Source of the DNA: Hymenobacter psoromatis
GTDB taxonomy: Bacteria > Bacteroidota > Bacteroidia > Cytophagales > Hymenobacteraceae
Direction of reading: 5' to 3'
DNA: 64,000 bases
Assembly: GCA_001596155.1 (NCBI GenBank)
Contig: CP014771.1
Span: forward strand, 3,782,001 to 3,846,000
In this document: piece by piece, positions 52,331-60,965 of the stretch
How the letters are laid out: each line of letters starts with the position of its first letter
How positions within the stretch are numbered: the first letter of the stretch is position 1
Position numbers and translations under genes: made by a program
The notes under the pieces: model-generated
What the model was told of the DNA's origin: nothing
Seen by the model: the letters and a program-made list of their open reading frames with translations, nothing else
Databases searched by the model: none

Positions 52331-53421
52331 TACCGCACGTTCTCGTGGCCCTTTATCTCCTTTGGCTTGGGCAGCTTGAATTCCAGCGTTGTGCCTTCAT
52401 TCAATACGCTCTTAATGTGGATGGTAGATTTATGCGCCTCCACGATGTGCTTGCTGATGGCCAGGCCCAGGCCTGAGCCGCCCGCCGCGCGTGACCGGCT
52501 CTTATCGACGCGGTAGAAGCGCTCGAAGATGCGCGCCTGGTGCTCGGGCGCAATGCCGGCACCGTTGTCGCGCACGGCCACGCGCACGCCGTTGCGGCCC
52601 GGCGTGAGGGATACGACCACGTGGCCGTTGTGCTCGCGGCCGTACTTTATCGCGTTGTCTATCAGGTTGGTTAATACCTGGCGAATGCGGTTGCGGTCGG
52701 CAATGACCGGCAGCTCCTTTTCGGCCAGGTGCGGCGGAAACAGCTCCAGCGTCGTGCCGCGCCGCTCGGCGTGCTGCTCCAGCAGCTCAAACAGCTCCTG
52801 CACCAGCGCCACGAGGTCGAAGCGCTGGCGGCGCATCCGAATGACGCCTTTTTCGAGCTGCGAAATGGTAACGAGGTCCTTCACCAGCGCGTCGAGCGCA
52901 TCGAGGCTGGCGGCCGCGCGCCGCAAAAACTTGCGCCGGATGGTCGGGTCCATGCCGCCGGTTTCCGCTCCGTCCTCCTCCTCATCCAGGATGGTGTGCA
53001 CGAAGCCCTGGGCGGCAAAAAGCGGCGTTTTCAGCTCGTGCGACACGTCGGCCAGAAACTCGCGGCGCAGGGCTTGCAGGCGTTTCAGCTCGTCGAGTTC
53101 CTGCTGGCGGCGCTCAGCCATCTGCACTATCTCATCGCCGATGCGCTGGAGCGGTTCGGGGCGAAATAAAAACTTGTTGCTCAGCTTTTTAAATTCCTTG
53201 CGCTTAATGTGCTCCAGGCGCGAGTAGATGCCGTTTATCTCCCGAAAAATCAGGGCCTCAAACGATAAATACACCAGTAGAAAGCACGCCGCCACCGTAA
53301 TGCCCGCCGCCAGAAACGCCTGGTGCGTGGGCAAGCCAGGAGTCACGTAGGCAAACGTGGTGAGGACCCCCGCCACCACGAGCGCAATGAGAACGGCAAT
53401 GGTGCGGGAAGAAAGATTCAT
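52330..53421 (-). CDS. Sensor histidine kinase, PhoR-like
   Basis: 363 residues from ATG 53421. Two membrane segments at about 5-27 and 36-58 with almost no periplasmic loop, then a HAMP-like linker, H-box FLADVSHELKTPLFAAQGFV, N-box NLIDNAIKYGREHNG, G1 DNGAGI, and G2 GGSGLGLAISKHI. The short loop suggests sensing through the membrane or a partner. Pairs with the response regulator that precedes it in transcription. Confidence 0.93.
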   Translation of the reverse strand: MNLSSRTIAVLIALVVAGVLTTFAYVTPGLPTHQAFLAAGITVAACFLLVYLSFEALIFREINGIYSRLEHIKRKEFKKLSNKFLFRPEPLQRIGDEIVQMAERRQQELDELKRLQALRREFLADVSHELKTPLFAAQGFVHTILDEEEDGAETGGMDPTIRRKFLRRAAASLDALDALVKDLVTISQLEKGVIRMRRQRFDLVALVQELFELLEQHAERRGTTLELFPPHLAEKELPVIADRNRIRQVLTNLIDNAIKYGREHNGHVVVSLTPGRNGVRVAVRDNGAGIAPEHQARIFERFYRVDKSRSRAAGGSGLGLAISKHIVEAHKSTIHIKSVLNEGTTLEFKLPKPKEIKGHENVR

Positions 53422-53481
53422 GCGCAGATGAGATAAGCGGACGCCAGATGAGCATGACGTTCGAATGGCAGGCAATGGTTG

Positions 53482-54201
53482 TTAGTCGGCGTTGAATTTA
53501 TACCCTACCCCCTTGATGGTCTGGATGTGGTGGTCGCCGACTTTTTCGCGCACTTTGCGCACGTGCACATCCACGGTGCGGGCCAGCACGAACACGTCGT
53601 TGCCCCAGATATTTTGCAGCAGCTCGTCGCGGCTGAACACCTTATGCGGGGCGGCGGCCAGGAACGCCAGCAGCTCAAACTCCTTCTTGGGGAGTGTGAT
53701 TTTGCGGCCGTCCTGGTACACGGCGAAGCCAGTGCGGTCGATGCGCAGGCCATTAATATCGATGGCCTCCACGCCGGCGTGCGGGTCCTGGTCGCGGCGC
53801 ACGATGGCGGCCAAGCGGCTCAGCAACGCGCGGGGCTTGATGGGCTTGGCTAGAAAATCGTCGGCACCAGCCTCAAAAGCAGCTACTTCCGAAAATTCCT
53901 CGGCGCGGGCCGTGAGGAAGAGAATGTAGGTGTCCTTAAACTTGGGCTGCTCGCGCAGGATGCGGCAGGTAGCGATGCCATCGAGGTGCGGCATCATCAC
54001 ATCGAGCAGAATGATGTCGGGACTGAATTCCTGGGCCACGGCCAGCGCCTGGCGGCCGTCGCCGGCTGAGGCCGTGAGGTAACCTTCCTTTTTGAGGTTG
54101 AACTCCAGCAGCTCCACGATGTCGGGGTCGTCATCGACAACCAGAATCTTGTAGGCAGCGGTTTTGGCTTGCGCTGACCGTTGATTGGCGGGGATAGCCA
54201 C
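53482..54201 (-). CDS. OmpR/PhoB-family response regulator
   Basis: 239 residues if started at GTG 54201; a longer frame from TTG 54240 is possible. Receiver domain with VVDDDPD acid pocket, phospho-acceptor Asp in IILLDVMMP, and Lys in FLAKPIKP. C-terminal winged helix with TLPKKEFELLAFLAAAPHKV, FSRDELLQNIWG and RTVDVHVRKVREKVG. Sixty bases upstream of its histidine kinase on the same strand. Confidence 0.94.
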   Translation of the reverse strand: MAIPANQRSAQAKTAAYKILVVDDDPDIVELLEFNLKKEGYLTASAGDGRQALAVAQEFSPDIILLDVMMPHLDGIATCRILREQPKFKDTYILFLTARAEEFSEVAAFEAGADDFLAKPIKPRALLSRLAAIVRRDQDPHAGVEAIDINGLRIDRTGFAVYQDGRKITLPKKEFELLAFLAAAPHKVFSRDELLQNIWGNDVFVLARTVDVHVRKVREKVGDHHIQTIKGVGYKFNAD

Positions 54202-54322
54202 GGCGGGAGTGCGAGAGGGATAAGGACTTTCGCGCCACAAAATTACCTAACCCGTCGCGGCACGCATGTTACGTTTGTGTGACGTGAAATGCGCCGAGCA
54301 ATTAGGCTTGAAAATCAATAAT

Positions 54323-55135
54323 TTACCGAGCCAGGTTCAGCCGGTGTTTCAGGCCTTCATACTTATACATATCCACTTTCACGGAGCCCACGAACAGCTC
54401 GGCCTGAAAGAGCACCGGGATTTTGTTGCGGTCGTCGGAGAGGTATATCTTGATGGCTTCTTCGCCGCGAAAGATGCGGTTGGTAGGCATTTTGGGCACC
54501 AACTTCAGCACGTGGATGGGGCCGGCCCTGGTTTCGATTACCTCCCTACCCCGGAAAACAACGTCCATGTTGAACGTCGATTCGTCGAAGAAGCCGCCCA
54601 TGTGGATAATCTCGCCGGGCTTCATGCGCTCGTAGCTGAGGGTGCGCAGGTAGTAGAAACCGCTCACCAGCTCCTGCACGTTGTTGGGCACCTTAAAGGT
54701 GTAGCGAATGGGCTCTTTGGTGTGGGTCTGGAGCACGTTCACGATGGCGTGTTCCTGGTCAAAATCAACCACTTCCTTCTTGCGATACGAGCTTTCCTCA
54801 ATATCGCGCGAGGAGCGCAGCGGCAAAATGCTGGCCGTGTCGATGTAGGAGCGCCACTGGTCGCGCACGTGCAGAAAGAATTCGAACGAGCCGGTAGTGC
54901 GGCCGCTCACGGTGGCCTTGTAGCAGGGCCGCCCCGCCACACGCTCCAGCGAGCCGGAGGTTTCGACGGTGGCCTCGGCCGCGTTCAGCACCCCATAATG
55001 CACCTTATAGCGAATGGTTTCGCCGGCCTGGAAGCTGGCGTTGGGCCAGAGCCGCACCGGCTCCGCGGAGCCGGAGGGTTGGGTCCAGGCGCCGCACAGC
55101 AAGAGTAACGAAGCAAGCAGCCAGCGACGGGGCAT
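54323..55135 (-). CDS. DUF3108 exported protein
   Basis: 270 residues from ATG 55135 (MPRRWLLASLLLLCGAW, signal peptide). DUF3108 features: FQAGETIRYKVHYGVLNAAE, SFEFFLHVRDQWRSYIDTAS, and the C-terminal KIYLSDDRNKIPVLFQAELF then VGSVKVDMYKYE. Periplasmic beta-rich protein of unknown function, common in Bacteroidota and Proteobacteria. Confidence 0.88.
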   Translation of the reverse strand: MPRRWLLASLLLLCGAWTQPSGSAEPVRLWPNASFQAGETIRYKVHYGVLNAAEATVETSGSLERVAGRPCYKATVSGRTTGSFEFFLHVRDQWRSYIDTASILPLRSSRDIEESSYRKKEVVDFDQEHAIVNVLQTHTKEPIRYTFKVPNNVQELVSGFYYLRTLSYERMKPGEIIHMGGFFDESTFNMDVVFRGREVIETRAGPIHVLKLVPKMPTNRIFRGEEAIKIYLSDDRNKIPVLFQAELFVGSVKVDMYKYEGLKHRLNLAR

Positions 55136-55235
55136 AGGGTAGGAAACTAGCAAACGGCAGTAGCGCGGGTGCAAACGCAGTGCCAGCGCGTAAAAATACG
55201 TAACGGGTCATGCCTTCGGCTTGCCGCCCAGCCAC

Positions 55236-55272
55236 AAAAAAGCCCCGCGGCCGGTGGGCAGCGGGGCTTTTT
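55236..55272 (-). terminator. Terminator of recA
   Basis: AAAAAAGCCCCGC and GCGGGGCTTTTT around a 12-base loop, about 75 bases downstream of the recA stop. Confidence 0.82.
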
Positions 55273-55346
55273 ACATTAGTTCGAACTCAGTACTAGGCAG
55301 TAGGCACTAGGTCAGCCCTACCCCCCTCACACTGGCCGAAGCCGGC

Positions 55347-56465
55347 TTACAACGTGTCGTCGCCGTCTTCGGGGCCGCTCATATCCACGGGGATTACGTC
55401 GGTATCGCCCTTGGCCATCGCGCGGATTTTGGCCTCGATGGTATCGGCTAGCTCGGGGTTATCGAGCAACAGCGTTTTAACGGCTTCGCGGCCCTGACCG
55501 ATTTTGTTGCCGTCGTAGCTGAACCACGAGCCCGATTTGCCAATGATGCCCATATCCACGCCCAAGTCCACGATTTCGCCGACTTTGGAAATGCCCTGGC
55601 CATAGATGATATCAAACTCGACCACTTTGAAAGGCGGCGCGACTTTGTTTTTCACCACTTTCACCTTGGTGCGGTTGCCGGTCACGTTGTCCTTGTCTTC
55701 CTTAATCTGGCCGATGCGGCGGATGTCGAGGCGCACCGAAGCGTAGAATTTCAGGGCGTTACCGCCAGTCGTGGTTTCGGGCGAGCCGAACATCACGCCG
55801 ATTTTTTCGCGCAGCTGGTTGATGAAGATACACAGGCAATTAGTCTTGTTAATCGTGCCGGTGAGCTTGCGCAGGGCCTGGCTCATGAGGCGGGCGTGCA
55901 GGCCCACTTTCGAGTCGCCCATGTCGCCTTCGAGTTCGCCTTTCGGCACGAGGGCCGCCACGGAGTCGATTACAATGATGTCAATCGCGCCGGACGAAAT
56001 GAGCTGGTCGGCGATTTCGAGGGCTTGCTCGCCGTTGTCGGGCTGCGCGATGAGCAGGTTGTCCACGTCAATGCCCAACTTCTTGGCGTAGGTCGGGTCA
56101 AAGGCGTGCTCGGCGTCGATGAAAGCGGCGGTGCCGCCGGCTTTTTGGGCCTCCGCGATGGCGTGCATCGTCAGGGTCGTCTTGCCGCTCGACTCGGGGC
56201 CGTAGATTTCGACCACGCGGCCGCGGGGCAGGCCGCCGATGCCCAGGGCAATATCCAGCGAGAGCGAACCCGTGCTGATGGACGGCACATCGTTTACCTT
56301 CTGGTCCGAGAGCTTCATCACGGTACCTTTGCCGAAGGCTTTGTCCAGCTTCTCCATCGTCAGCGCGAGGGCTTTGGCCTTCTCGGTGGCGGTGCTGGAG
56401 GGACCAGTTTTGTCAGCTTTCTCGACCGTTTCTGTTTTTTCGGCTTTTTTGGTTGCTAAGGCCAT
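55347..56465 (-). CDS. recA: Recombinase RecA
   Basis: 372 residues. Strand exchange and SOS co-protease. Walker [24 protein letters not shown], the L1/L2 loop region [20 protein letters not shown], and the acidic C-terminus. The N-terminus has a short Lys/Glu-rich addition ([20 protein letters not shown]). No LexA-type box was recognised upstream. Confidence 0.98.
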   Translation of the reverse strand: MALATKKAEKTETVEKADKTGPSSTATEKAKALALTMEKLDKAFGKGTVMKLSDQKVNDVPSISTGSLSLDIALGIGGLPRGRVVEIYGPESSGKTTLTMHAIAEAQKAGGTAAFIDAEHAFDPTYAKKLGIDVDNLLIAQPDNGEQALEIADQLISSGAIDIIVIDSVAALVPKGELEGDMGDSKVGLHARLMSQALRKLTGTINKTNCLCIFINQLREKIGVMFGSPETTTGGNALKFYASVRLDIRRIGQIKEDKDNVTGNRTKVKVVKNKVAPPFKVVEFDIIYGQGISKVGEIVDLGVDMGIIGKSGSWFSYDGNKIGQGREAVKTLLLDNPELADTIEAKIRAMAKGDTDVIPVDMSGPEDGDDTL

Positions 56466-56630
56466 GAAGGAGGGGGGAGGAAAATAAACTTAAAGTTTGT
56501 AAAACTACGGTATTTTAGTTTACCACCGATACGCAGCGCAGCAGGGGGGTAGGCCCCGCTACCGTTCTGTTTTAGGTGGCCATTTCTAACGCAGCCGCCG
56601 CCGGTTTTGTGCCGGATAGGGCGCAAATTT

Positions 56631-57851
56631 ATGAGGAAATTTCTAAAAATTTTAGTTAGCGTTGGGGCTGTGTTATTTATGGCCTTGCCAGCCTGGGCGC
56701 AGCTGGATAACCGGGCGTTTACGTCGCCTACGCCGGGTAGGGACCGTACCAGCACGGAAGTTTTGCCGGTCACAGAAGACCCGGAAGAGTTAGACACGCA
56801 TGCGACACCCGCACAAGGCGACTTGCGCATTTCCCTCAACGCCTTCACTTTCCTCAAAGACAACGAATATTTCAACGATATTGTCGAAGGCTACACGCTA
56901 TTTGGCACGCAACTGAACCCGCAGCTCGTTTACTACCCCACCAAAGACCTGCGGCTTGAAGCCGGCGTTTTCCTCTGGAAAGACTTCGGCAACCCGGTGC
57001 TGAAGCAGGTGCGCCCCACCTTCCGCGCCACCTGGACGCACGGTAGCAGCCAGTTTATTTTCGGCAACATCAAGGCCAATCTCAACCACGGCTACATCGA
57101 GCCGCTAATGGACTTTGAGCGCGTGATGCTAAAGCCGTTGGAGGAAGGCATGCAGTACCGGCTGAACACCAAGCGCGTGTTTCTGGATGCGTGGGTGGAC
57201 TGGCTCAAGCAGGAATATCCGGGCGTGAATTACCAGGAGCAGATTGCCGGCGGCCTCAGCAGCAGCTTCCGCGTGAGCGGCGACAACAGCCCAGTGGATA
57301 TCTCGATTCCCTTCCAGTTTACGGCCCGGCACCACGGCGGGCAGATTGATACCCTGCACATTCCGGTGCAAACGCTCTTCAACTACGCCAGCGGGGTAGT
57401 GGCCCGGCTGCCGCTGCACGGGTCAGTTTTCCAGGCCGTGCGGCTCAATGCCTACGGAGTCTCTTTCAGCGACCACTCGGGGCTGTTTCTGCTGCCTTAT
57501 AGCAGCGGCAATGCGCTGTATCTCAACGGCACGCTCGAAACCCACTACGGGGACCTGATGCTCAGCTACTGGCGCGGGCACGATTTCTACGCGCCGTTTG
57601 GTGGGTCTTATTACGAATCAGTGGCCTCGCGCTACGGCACGCCCGGCTTCACGGATGGCGAGCGCCGCCTGCTTTTCGTGCGCCTGCTGCGCGATTTCCG
57701 CATCTCCGACGCGGCGGCCGTGACGGTGCGCGTGGAGCCGGTCTATGACTTCAACCGGCAGCTGCTTGACTATTCGTTCGGCGTCTATTTCAATTTCCGG
57801 CAAGACTGGCTGCTCGGCAACTTGGCCCGCCGGGTGAGGGTAGGGCAGTAA
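56631..57851 (+). CDS. Exported, probable outer-membrane protein
   Basis: 406 residues from ATG 56631 (MRKFLKILVSVGAVLFMALP, signal peptide; cleavage near AWAQ). The body has alternating strands with aromatic girdle residues (NPQLVYYPTKDLRLEAGVFL, YSFGVYFNFRQDWLLGNLAR), fitting a beta-barrel. Family not recognised with certainty. Its stop codon directly touches a 92-bp hairpin. Confidence 0.7.
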   Translation: MRKFLKILVSVGAVLFMALPAWAQLDNRAFTSPTPGRDRTSTEVLPVTEDPEELDTHATPAQGDLRISLNAFTFLKDNEYFNDIVEGYTLFGTQLNPQLVYYPTKDLRLEAGVFLWKDFGNPVLKQVRPTFRATWTHGSSQFIFGNIKANLNHGYIEPLMDFERVMLKPLEEGMQYRLNTKRVFLDAWVDWLKQEYPGVNYQEQIAGGLSSSFRVSGDNSPVDISIPFQFTARHHGGQIDTLHIPVQTLFNYASGVVARLPLHGSVFQAVRLNAYGVSFSDHSGLFLLPYSSGNALYLNGTLETHYGDLMLSYWRGHDFYAPFGGSYYESVASRYGTPGFTDGERRLLFVRLLRDFRISDAAAVTVRVEPVYDFNRQLLDYSFGVYFNFRQDWLLGNLARRVRVGQ

Positions 57852-57942
57852 GTTAATGACTAATAACGAGGGGCTACTGACTACTGTCGTTCTTCGTTTA
57901 GAACGACAGTAGTCAGTAGTCCCTCGTTATTAGTCATTAACT
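57851..57942. repeat. 92-bp near-perfect hairpin between convergent genes
   Basis: 43-base arms (57851-57893, 57900-57942) match at 42 positions; loop TCGTTT. It fills the gap between the stop of the plus-strand gene (57849-57851) and that of the minus-strand gene (57946-57948). No T-run. Confidence 0.9.
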
Positions 57943-57945
57943 CAA

Positions 57946-58317
57946 CTACATGCTGCTCATCATCTTGCCTTTTTTGCTTTTCATTTTCACGTCTTTCACC
58001 TGGCCGTCCATCATCACGCACTGGCCGTTGTGCAGCATCATGGTCTTGCCGCCGCGCATTTCTACTTTGCCGTCGGTCATCACTTTGGTGCCGTTGTTCA
58101 TGGTCATGGTTTCGGTCATGGCCATTTTTTTGCCGTCCTGCATGCGCATCATCTGGCCGCCGGTCATCATGGCGCAGTCTTCCATGCCCTTGCTAAGCAT
58201 GCGCTTGTCTTTGGTAGGCATGTGGCCTTCTTCCTTCGCAACGGGAGTTTGGGCGTGAGCCAGCGTGATGGTGCAGGCTAGGGCTAGCGCGGGAGCGAAT
58301 TTTAGGAGCGGCTTCAT
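57946..58317 (-). CDS. DUF6799 Met-rich exported protein
   Basis: 123 residues from ATG 58317 (MKPLLKFAPALALACTITLA, signal). The mature part has two DUF6799-like repeats: MTGGQMMRMQDGKKMAMTET and MRGGKTMMLHNGQCVMMDGQ. Over 20 methionines in about 100 residues, plus Cys and His, suggest binding of copper or another soft metal; this is inference. Confidence 0.85.
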   Translation of the reverse strand: MKPLLKFAPALALACTITLAHAQTPVAKEEGHMPTKDKRMLSKGMEDCAMMTGGQMMRMQDGKKMAMTETMTMNNGTKVMTDGKVEMRGGKTMMLHNGQCVMMDGQVKDVKMKSKKGKMMSSM

Positions 58318-58395
58318 AAGAATGGGGGGGTAGGGAATTGACAACTGGCCAACTTCCTACTCTAAACGGATTATCTACTAAGACGTTGTGCGTAG

Positions 58396-58992
58396 CTACG
58401 GCCGCGTTGCGGCATTGGTAGGTGCCGCGGCGCGCATAAAATGCAGGATGGTAGAAGCTGGCTCGGGCTGCCGCCGAAAATGAAGGCGCAGCCAGCCCGA
58501 AGCCCCCGGCAGCTTCTGCGCCGCAAAGCCCAGCGCGCGGGCCACTGCCTGCCCGCGCAGGTTGTTGGCAAAGCAGCGAATGAGCAGTTGCCGCGCGCCC
58601 AGCGCTTCAAAGCCAAACTCGCAGATGGCCGCCAGCGCCTCGCGGGCGTAGCCCTGGCCCTCGGCCTCGGCGGCCAGGTAGTAGCCAATCTCGGCCTGCC
58701 CGTGCCGTTGCGGCATCAAGCAGATATCGCCCAGATAGTCAAGGCTTTCGCGGTGCCAGATGCCCAGCACGTAAAACCGGCCGGTTTGCCAGTCGTCGGC
58801 AAAGGCGGCGAGCTGCACCGGCGCATCGGCCAGACTGCGCACGGCCCGCAGGCGGTCGGGAAACGACGCGCGCAGCCGCGCGCGGCTACGGTCGATTAAT
58901 GCAAAAAATGCCTCCGCGTCGGTGGGCTGGTAAGCCCGGAGCAGGAGTCGCGGCGTTGCCAGTAAAGTAGTTACAGGAATAGAAACAGGCAT
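58396..58992 (-). CDS. GNAT-family N-acetyltransferase (RimJ/RimL type)
   Basis: 198 residues from ATG 58992. TPRLLLRAYQPTDAEAFFAL opening of the RimJ/L group; acetyl-CoA site in AEIGYYLAAEAEGQGYAREA; LLIRCFANNLRGQAVARALG follows. Acceptor substrate unknown. Confidence 0.92.
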   Translation of the reverse strand: MPVSIPVTTLLATPRLLLRAYQPTDAEAFFALIDRSRARLRASFPDRLRAVRSLADAPVQLAAFADDWQTGRFYVLGIWHRESLDYLGDICLMPQRHGQAEIGYYLAAEAEGQGYAREALAAICEFGFEALGARQLLIRCFANNLRGQAVARALGFAAQKLPGASGWLRLHFRRQPEPASTILHFMRAAAPTNAATRP

Positions 58993-59099
58993 CACTAGCT
59001 TACTCAGAAAACAGCAACCGGACTGCCGCTTGCCCGGTGGCAGTGGGAAAAGGATAGGAATTCGTTGTACGCATGTAGTCGTTTAGAAAGTCGTTAGAG

Positions 59100-59192
59100 C
59101 GTCATTCCGAGCTTGCTGAGGAATCGCGCTCGCATCATTGAACGAGACCCGAACGACCGCGAGCGAGATTCCTCAGCAAGCTCGGAATGACG
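59100..59192. repeat. Palindromic CGTCATTCCGAGC repeat
   Basis: 33-base arms starting CGTCATTCCGAGCTTGCTGA and ending in the complement, with few mismatches and a loop of about 27 bases. Same family as 60849-60949 and, more distantly, 27788-27914. Confidence 0.8.
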
Positions 59193-59297
59193 TTCTGCTT
59201 TGCAGCCTACGCCGCTATGACTATAAACAACCTTGGGGAGTAATGATAGTTACGCTAACACCAACCAGCATGCTGCCCAGCACCTTATGAAGCAAAA

Positions 59298-59331
59298 AGA
59301 GGGGGTAGGGATACTATCCCTACCCCCTCTT
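59298..59331. terminator. Hairpin of inverted GGGGGTAGGG words
   Basis: AAGAGGGGGTAGGGA pairs perfectly with TCCCTACCCCCTCTT around a short loop, 18 bases beyond the stop of the next minus-strand gene. Likely its terminator. Confidence 0.75.
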
Positions 59332-59348
59332 ATATAGCTAATGGGCGG

Positions 59349-59765
59349 CTAGTCAGCGTATTGGCGGGGGCTGCCCAGGGCCTGCTGGGTGCGCATCACG
59401 TTCACCTGCCGGGCCGCCTCGTTGAAAAATTCGAGCCGGCGAATCAGCATTTCCTTGGTGAAAACGCGGCCTTCGGGCGTGCGCATGATAGATTTTTGGT
59501 CGGCCAGCACGCGCTGCATGGCCGCCAGCACCTGGTCTTCGTGGCGCATAAACTGCTGCTGAAACTCGGCCAGCCGCGCCACGCCCGTGGCCGTGAGCGT
59601 AAAGTGCTCGCCGGCACCCTGGTTCAGCACTTCGCACAGCACATATACTTCCAGTGGCAAGCTGGTGTCGAGCGAGGTGGTGCGCAGGTCGAGGCCGGCT
59701 GCCAGCGCGTCGAGAATAATGCGCACGTTGCGCTCAAATTGTTGGTAGTACGCTTGGGCTTCCAT
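59349..59765 (-). CDS. Hypothetical helical protein
   Basis: 138 residues from ATG 59765 (MEAQAYYQQFERNVRIILDA). Mostly helical and soluble; no signal. A segment EVYVLCEVLNQGAGEHFTLT might be a small winged-helix-like part, but I do not recognise the family. Downstream of the MoxR gene by about 95 bases. Confidence 0.7.
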   Translation of the reverse strand: MEAQAYYQQFERNVRIILDALAAGLDLRTTSLDTSLPLEVYVLCEVLNQGAGEHFTLTATGVARLAEFQQQFMRHEDQVLAAMQRVLADQKSIMRTPEGRVFTKEMLIRRLEFFNEAARQVNVMRTQQALGSPRQYAD

Positions 59766-59772
59766 ATTTTCC

Positions 59773-59849
59773 AATTATGAATTAGAAATTAAGAATTATG
59801 AATTAAAACGAGGTTGCTCTGGGCAATTCATACTTTCTAATTCATAATT
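59773..59849. repeat. AT-rich inverted repeat
   Basis: AATTATGAATTAGAAA (59773-59788) and TTTCTAATTCATAATT (59834-59849) are perfect inverted copies; an extra AATTATGAATTA copy lies between. In the spacer between two minus-strand genes. Confidence 0.7.
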
Positions 59850-59859
59850 CCTAATTAAA

Positions 59860-60825
59860 TCAAAGTAGTTCTTTCACAATCTGTTCCACTGTCACGCCTT
59901 CGGCCTCGGCCTTAAAATTGCGCACGATGCGGTGGCGCAGGATGGGCAAAGCTACGGCGCGCACGTCCTCGATATCGGGCGAATACTTGCCGTTGAGCAG
60001 CGCGTTGCACTTGGCCGCCACCACGAGATACTGGCTGGCGCGGGGGCCGGCGCCCCATTCGAGCAGCTGCTTGGCGCGGGGCGCGGCGCGCTCGCCCTGG
60101 GGGCGGGTTTTGTGCACGAGGTTAACGGCGTATTCCACCACGTTGTCGGCCACGGGCACGCGGCGTACCAGCGACTGATAAGCCTGAATATCAGACGAAT
60201 GCAGCAGCTTGTTAACCACAGGCTTGCGGTCGGAGGTTGTGTTTTTGACGATGTTCAGTTCTTCCTCGTAGCTAGGGTAGCCCAGCTGGATATTGAACAT
60301 GAAGCGGTCGAGCTGCGCCTCGGGCAGGGGGTAGGTGCCTTCCTGCTCAATCGGGTTTTGGGTGGCCAGCACGAAAAACGGGCGCGCCAGTGGGTAGCGC
60401 TGCCCGGCCACCGTCACGGCGTATTCCTGCATGCTTTCGAGCAGCGCGGCCTGGGTTTTGGGCGGCGTCCGGTTTATTTCGTCGGCCAGGATGATATTGG
60501 CGAAAATCGGCCCCTTCACAAACTGAAACTCGCGCTGTTGCGTCAGCGTCTCCGAGCCCACGATGTCGCTGGGCATCAGGTCGGGCGTGAACTGGATGCG
60601 GTTGAAGCTCAGGTCGAGCGAGTCGGCGATGGTCTGAATGAGCAGCGTTTTGGCCAGGCCCGGCACGCCCACCAGCAGGCAGTGGCCCTGCGCAAACACG
60701 GCCGTCAGCACCAGCCGCACCACCTCATCCTGCCCCACGATGACCTTCCCGATTTCCAGCCGCAATTGCTGGTAGGCGCGGGCCAGCGAGTCGGCCGCTT
60801 CTTTGTCGTTTTGAAATGGAGCCAT
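59860..60825 (-). CDS. MoxR-family AAA+ ATPase
   Basis: 321 residues. Chaperone-like ATPase usually acting with VWA-domain proteins. Walker A GVPGLAKTLLIQT (a MoxR-type variant), Walker B IILADEINRTPPKTQAALLE, sensor 1 VLATQNPIEQEGTYPLPEAQ. No DUF58 or VWA partner is seen next to it within the window. Confidence 0.95.
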   Translation of the reverse strand: MAPFQNDKEAADSLARAYQQLRLEIGKVIVGQDEVVRLVLTAVFAQGHCLLVGVPGLAKTLLIQTIADSLDLSFNRIQFTPDLMPSDIVGSETLTQQREFQFVKGPIFANIILADEINRTPPKTQAALLESMQEYAVTVAGQRYPLARPFFVLATQNPIEQEGTYPLPEAQLDRFMFNIQLGYPSYEEELNIVKNTTSDRKPVVNKLLHSSDIQAYQSLVRRVPVADNVVEYAVNLVHKTRPQGERAAPRAKQLLEWGAGPRASQYLVVAAKCNALLNGKYSPDIEDVRAVALPILRHRIVRNFKAEAEGVTVEQIVKELL

Positions 60826-60848
60826 TAGAAATCAAATAACACGAACAA

Positions 60849-60949
60849 AGAACGTCATGCCGAGCTTGCCGAGGCATCTCGCTTGCGCCGTTGGAATGCT
60901 AATCCAACGATTCGGGCGAGATGCCTCGGCAAGCTCGGCATGACGTTCT
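60849..60949. repeat. Palindromic CGTCATGCCGAGC repeat
   Basis: Arms AGAACGTCATGCCGAGCTTG... and its complement extend about 34 bases with a loop containing a further small stem (GTTGGA / TCCAAC). Between moxR start and the SurA-like stop; same family as 59100-59192. Confidence 0.82.
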
Positions 60950-60965
60950 GCTTCAATAGATTTTA

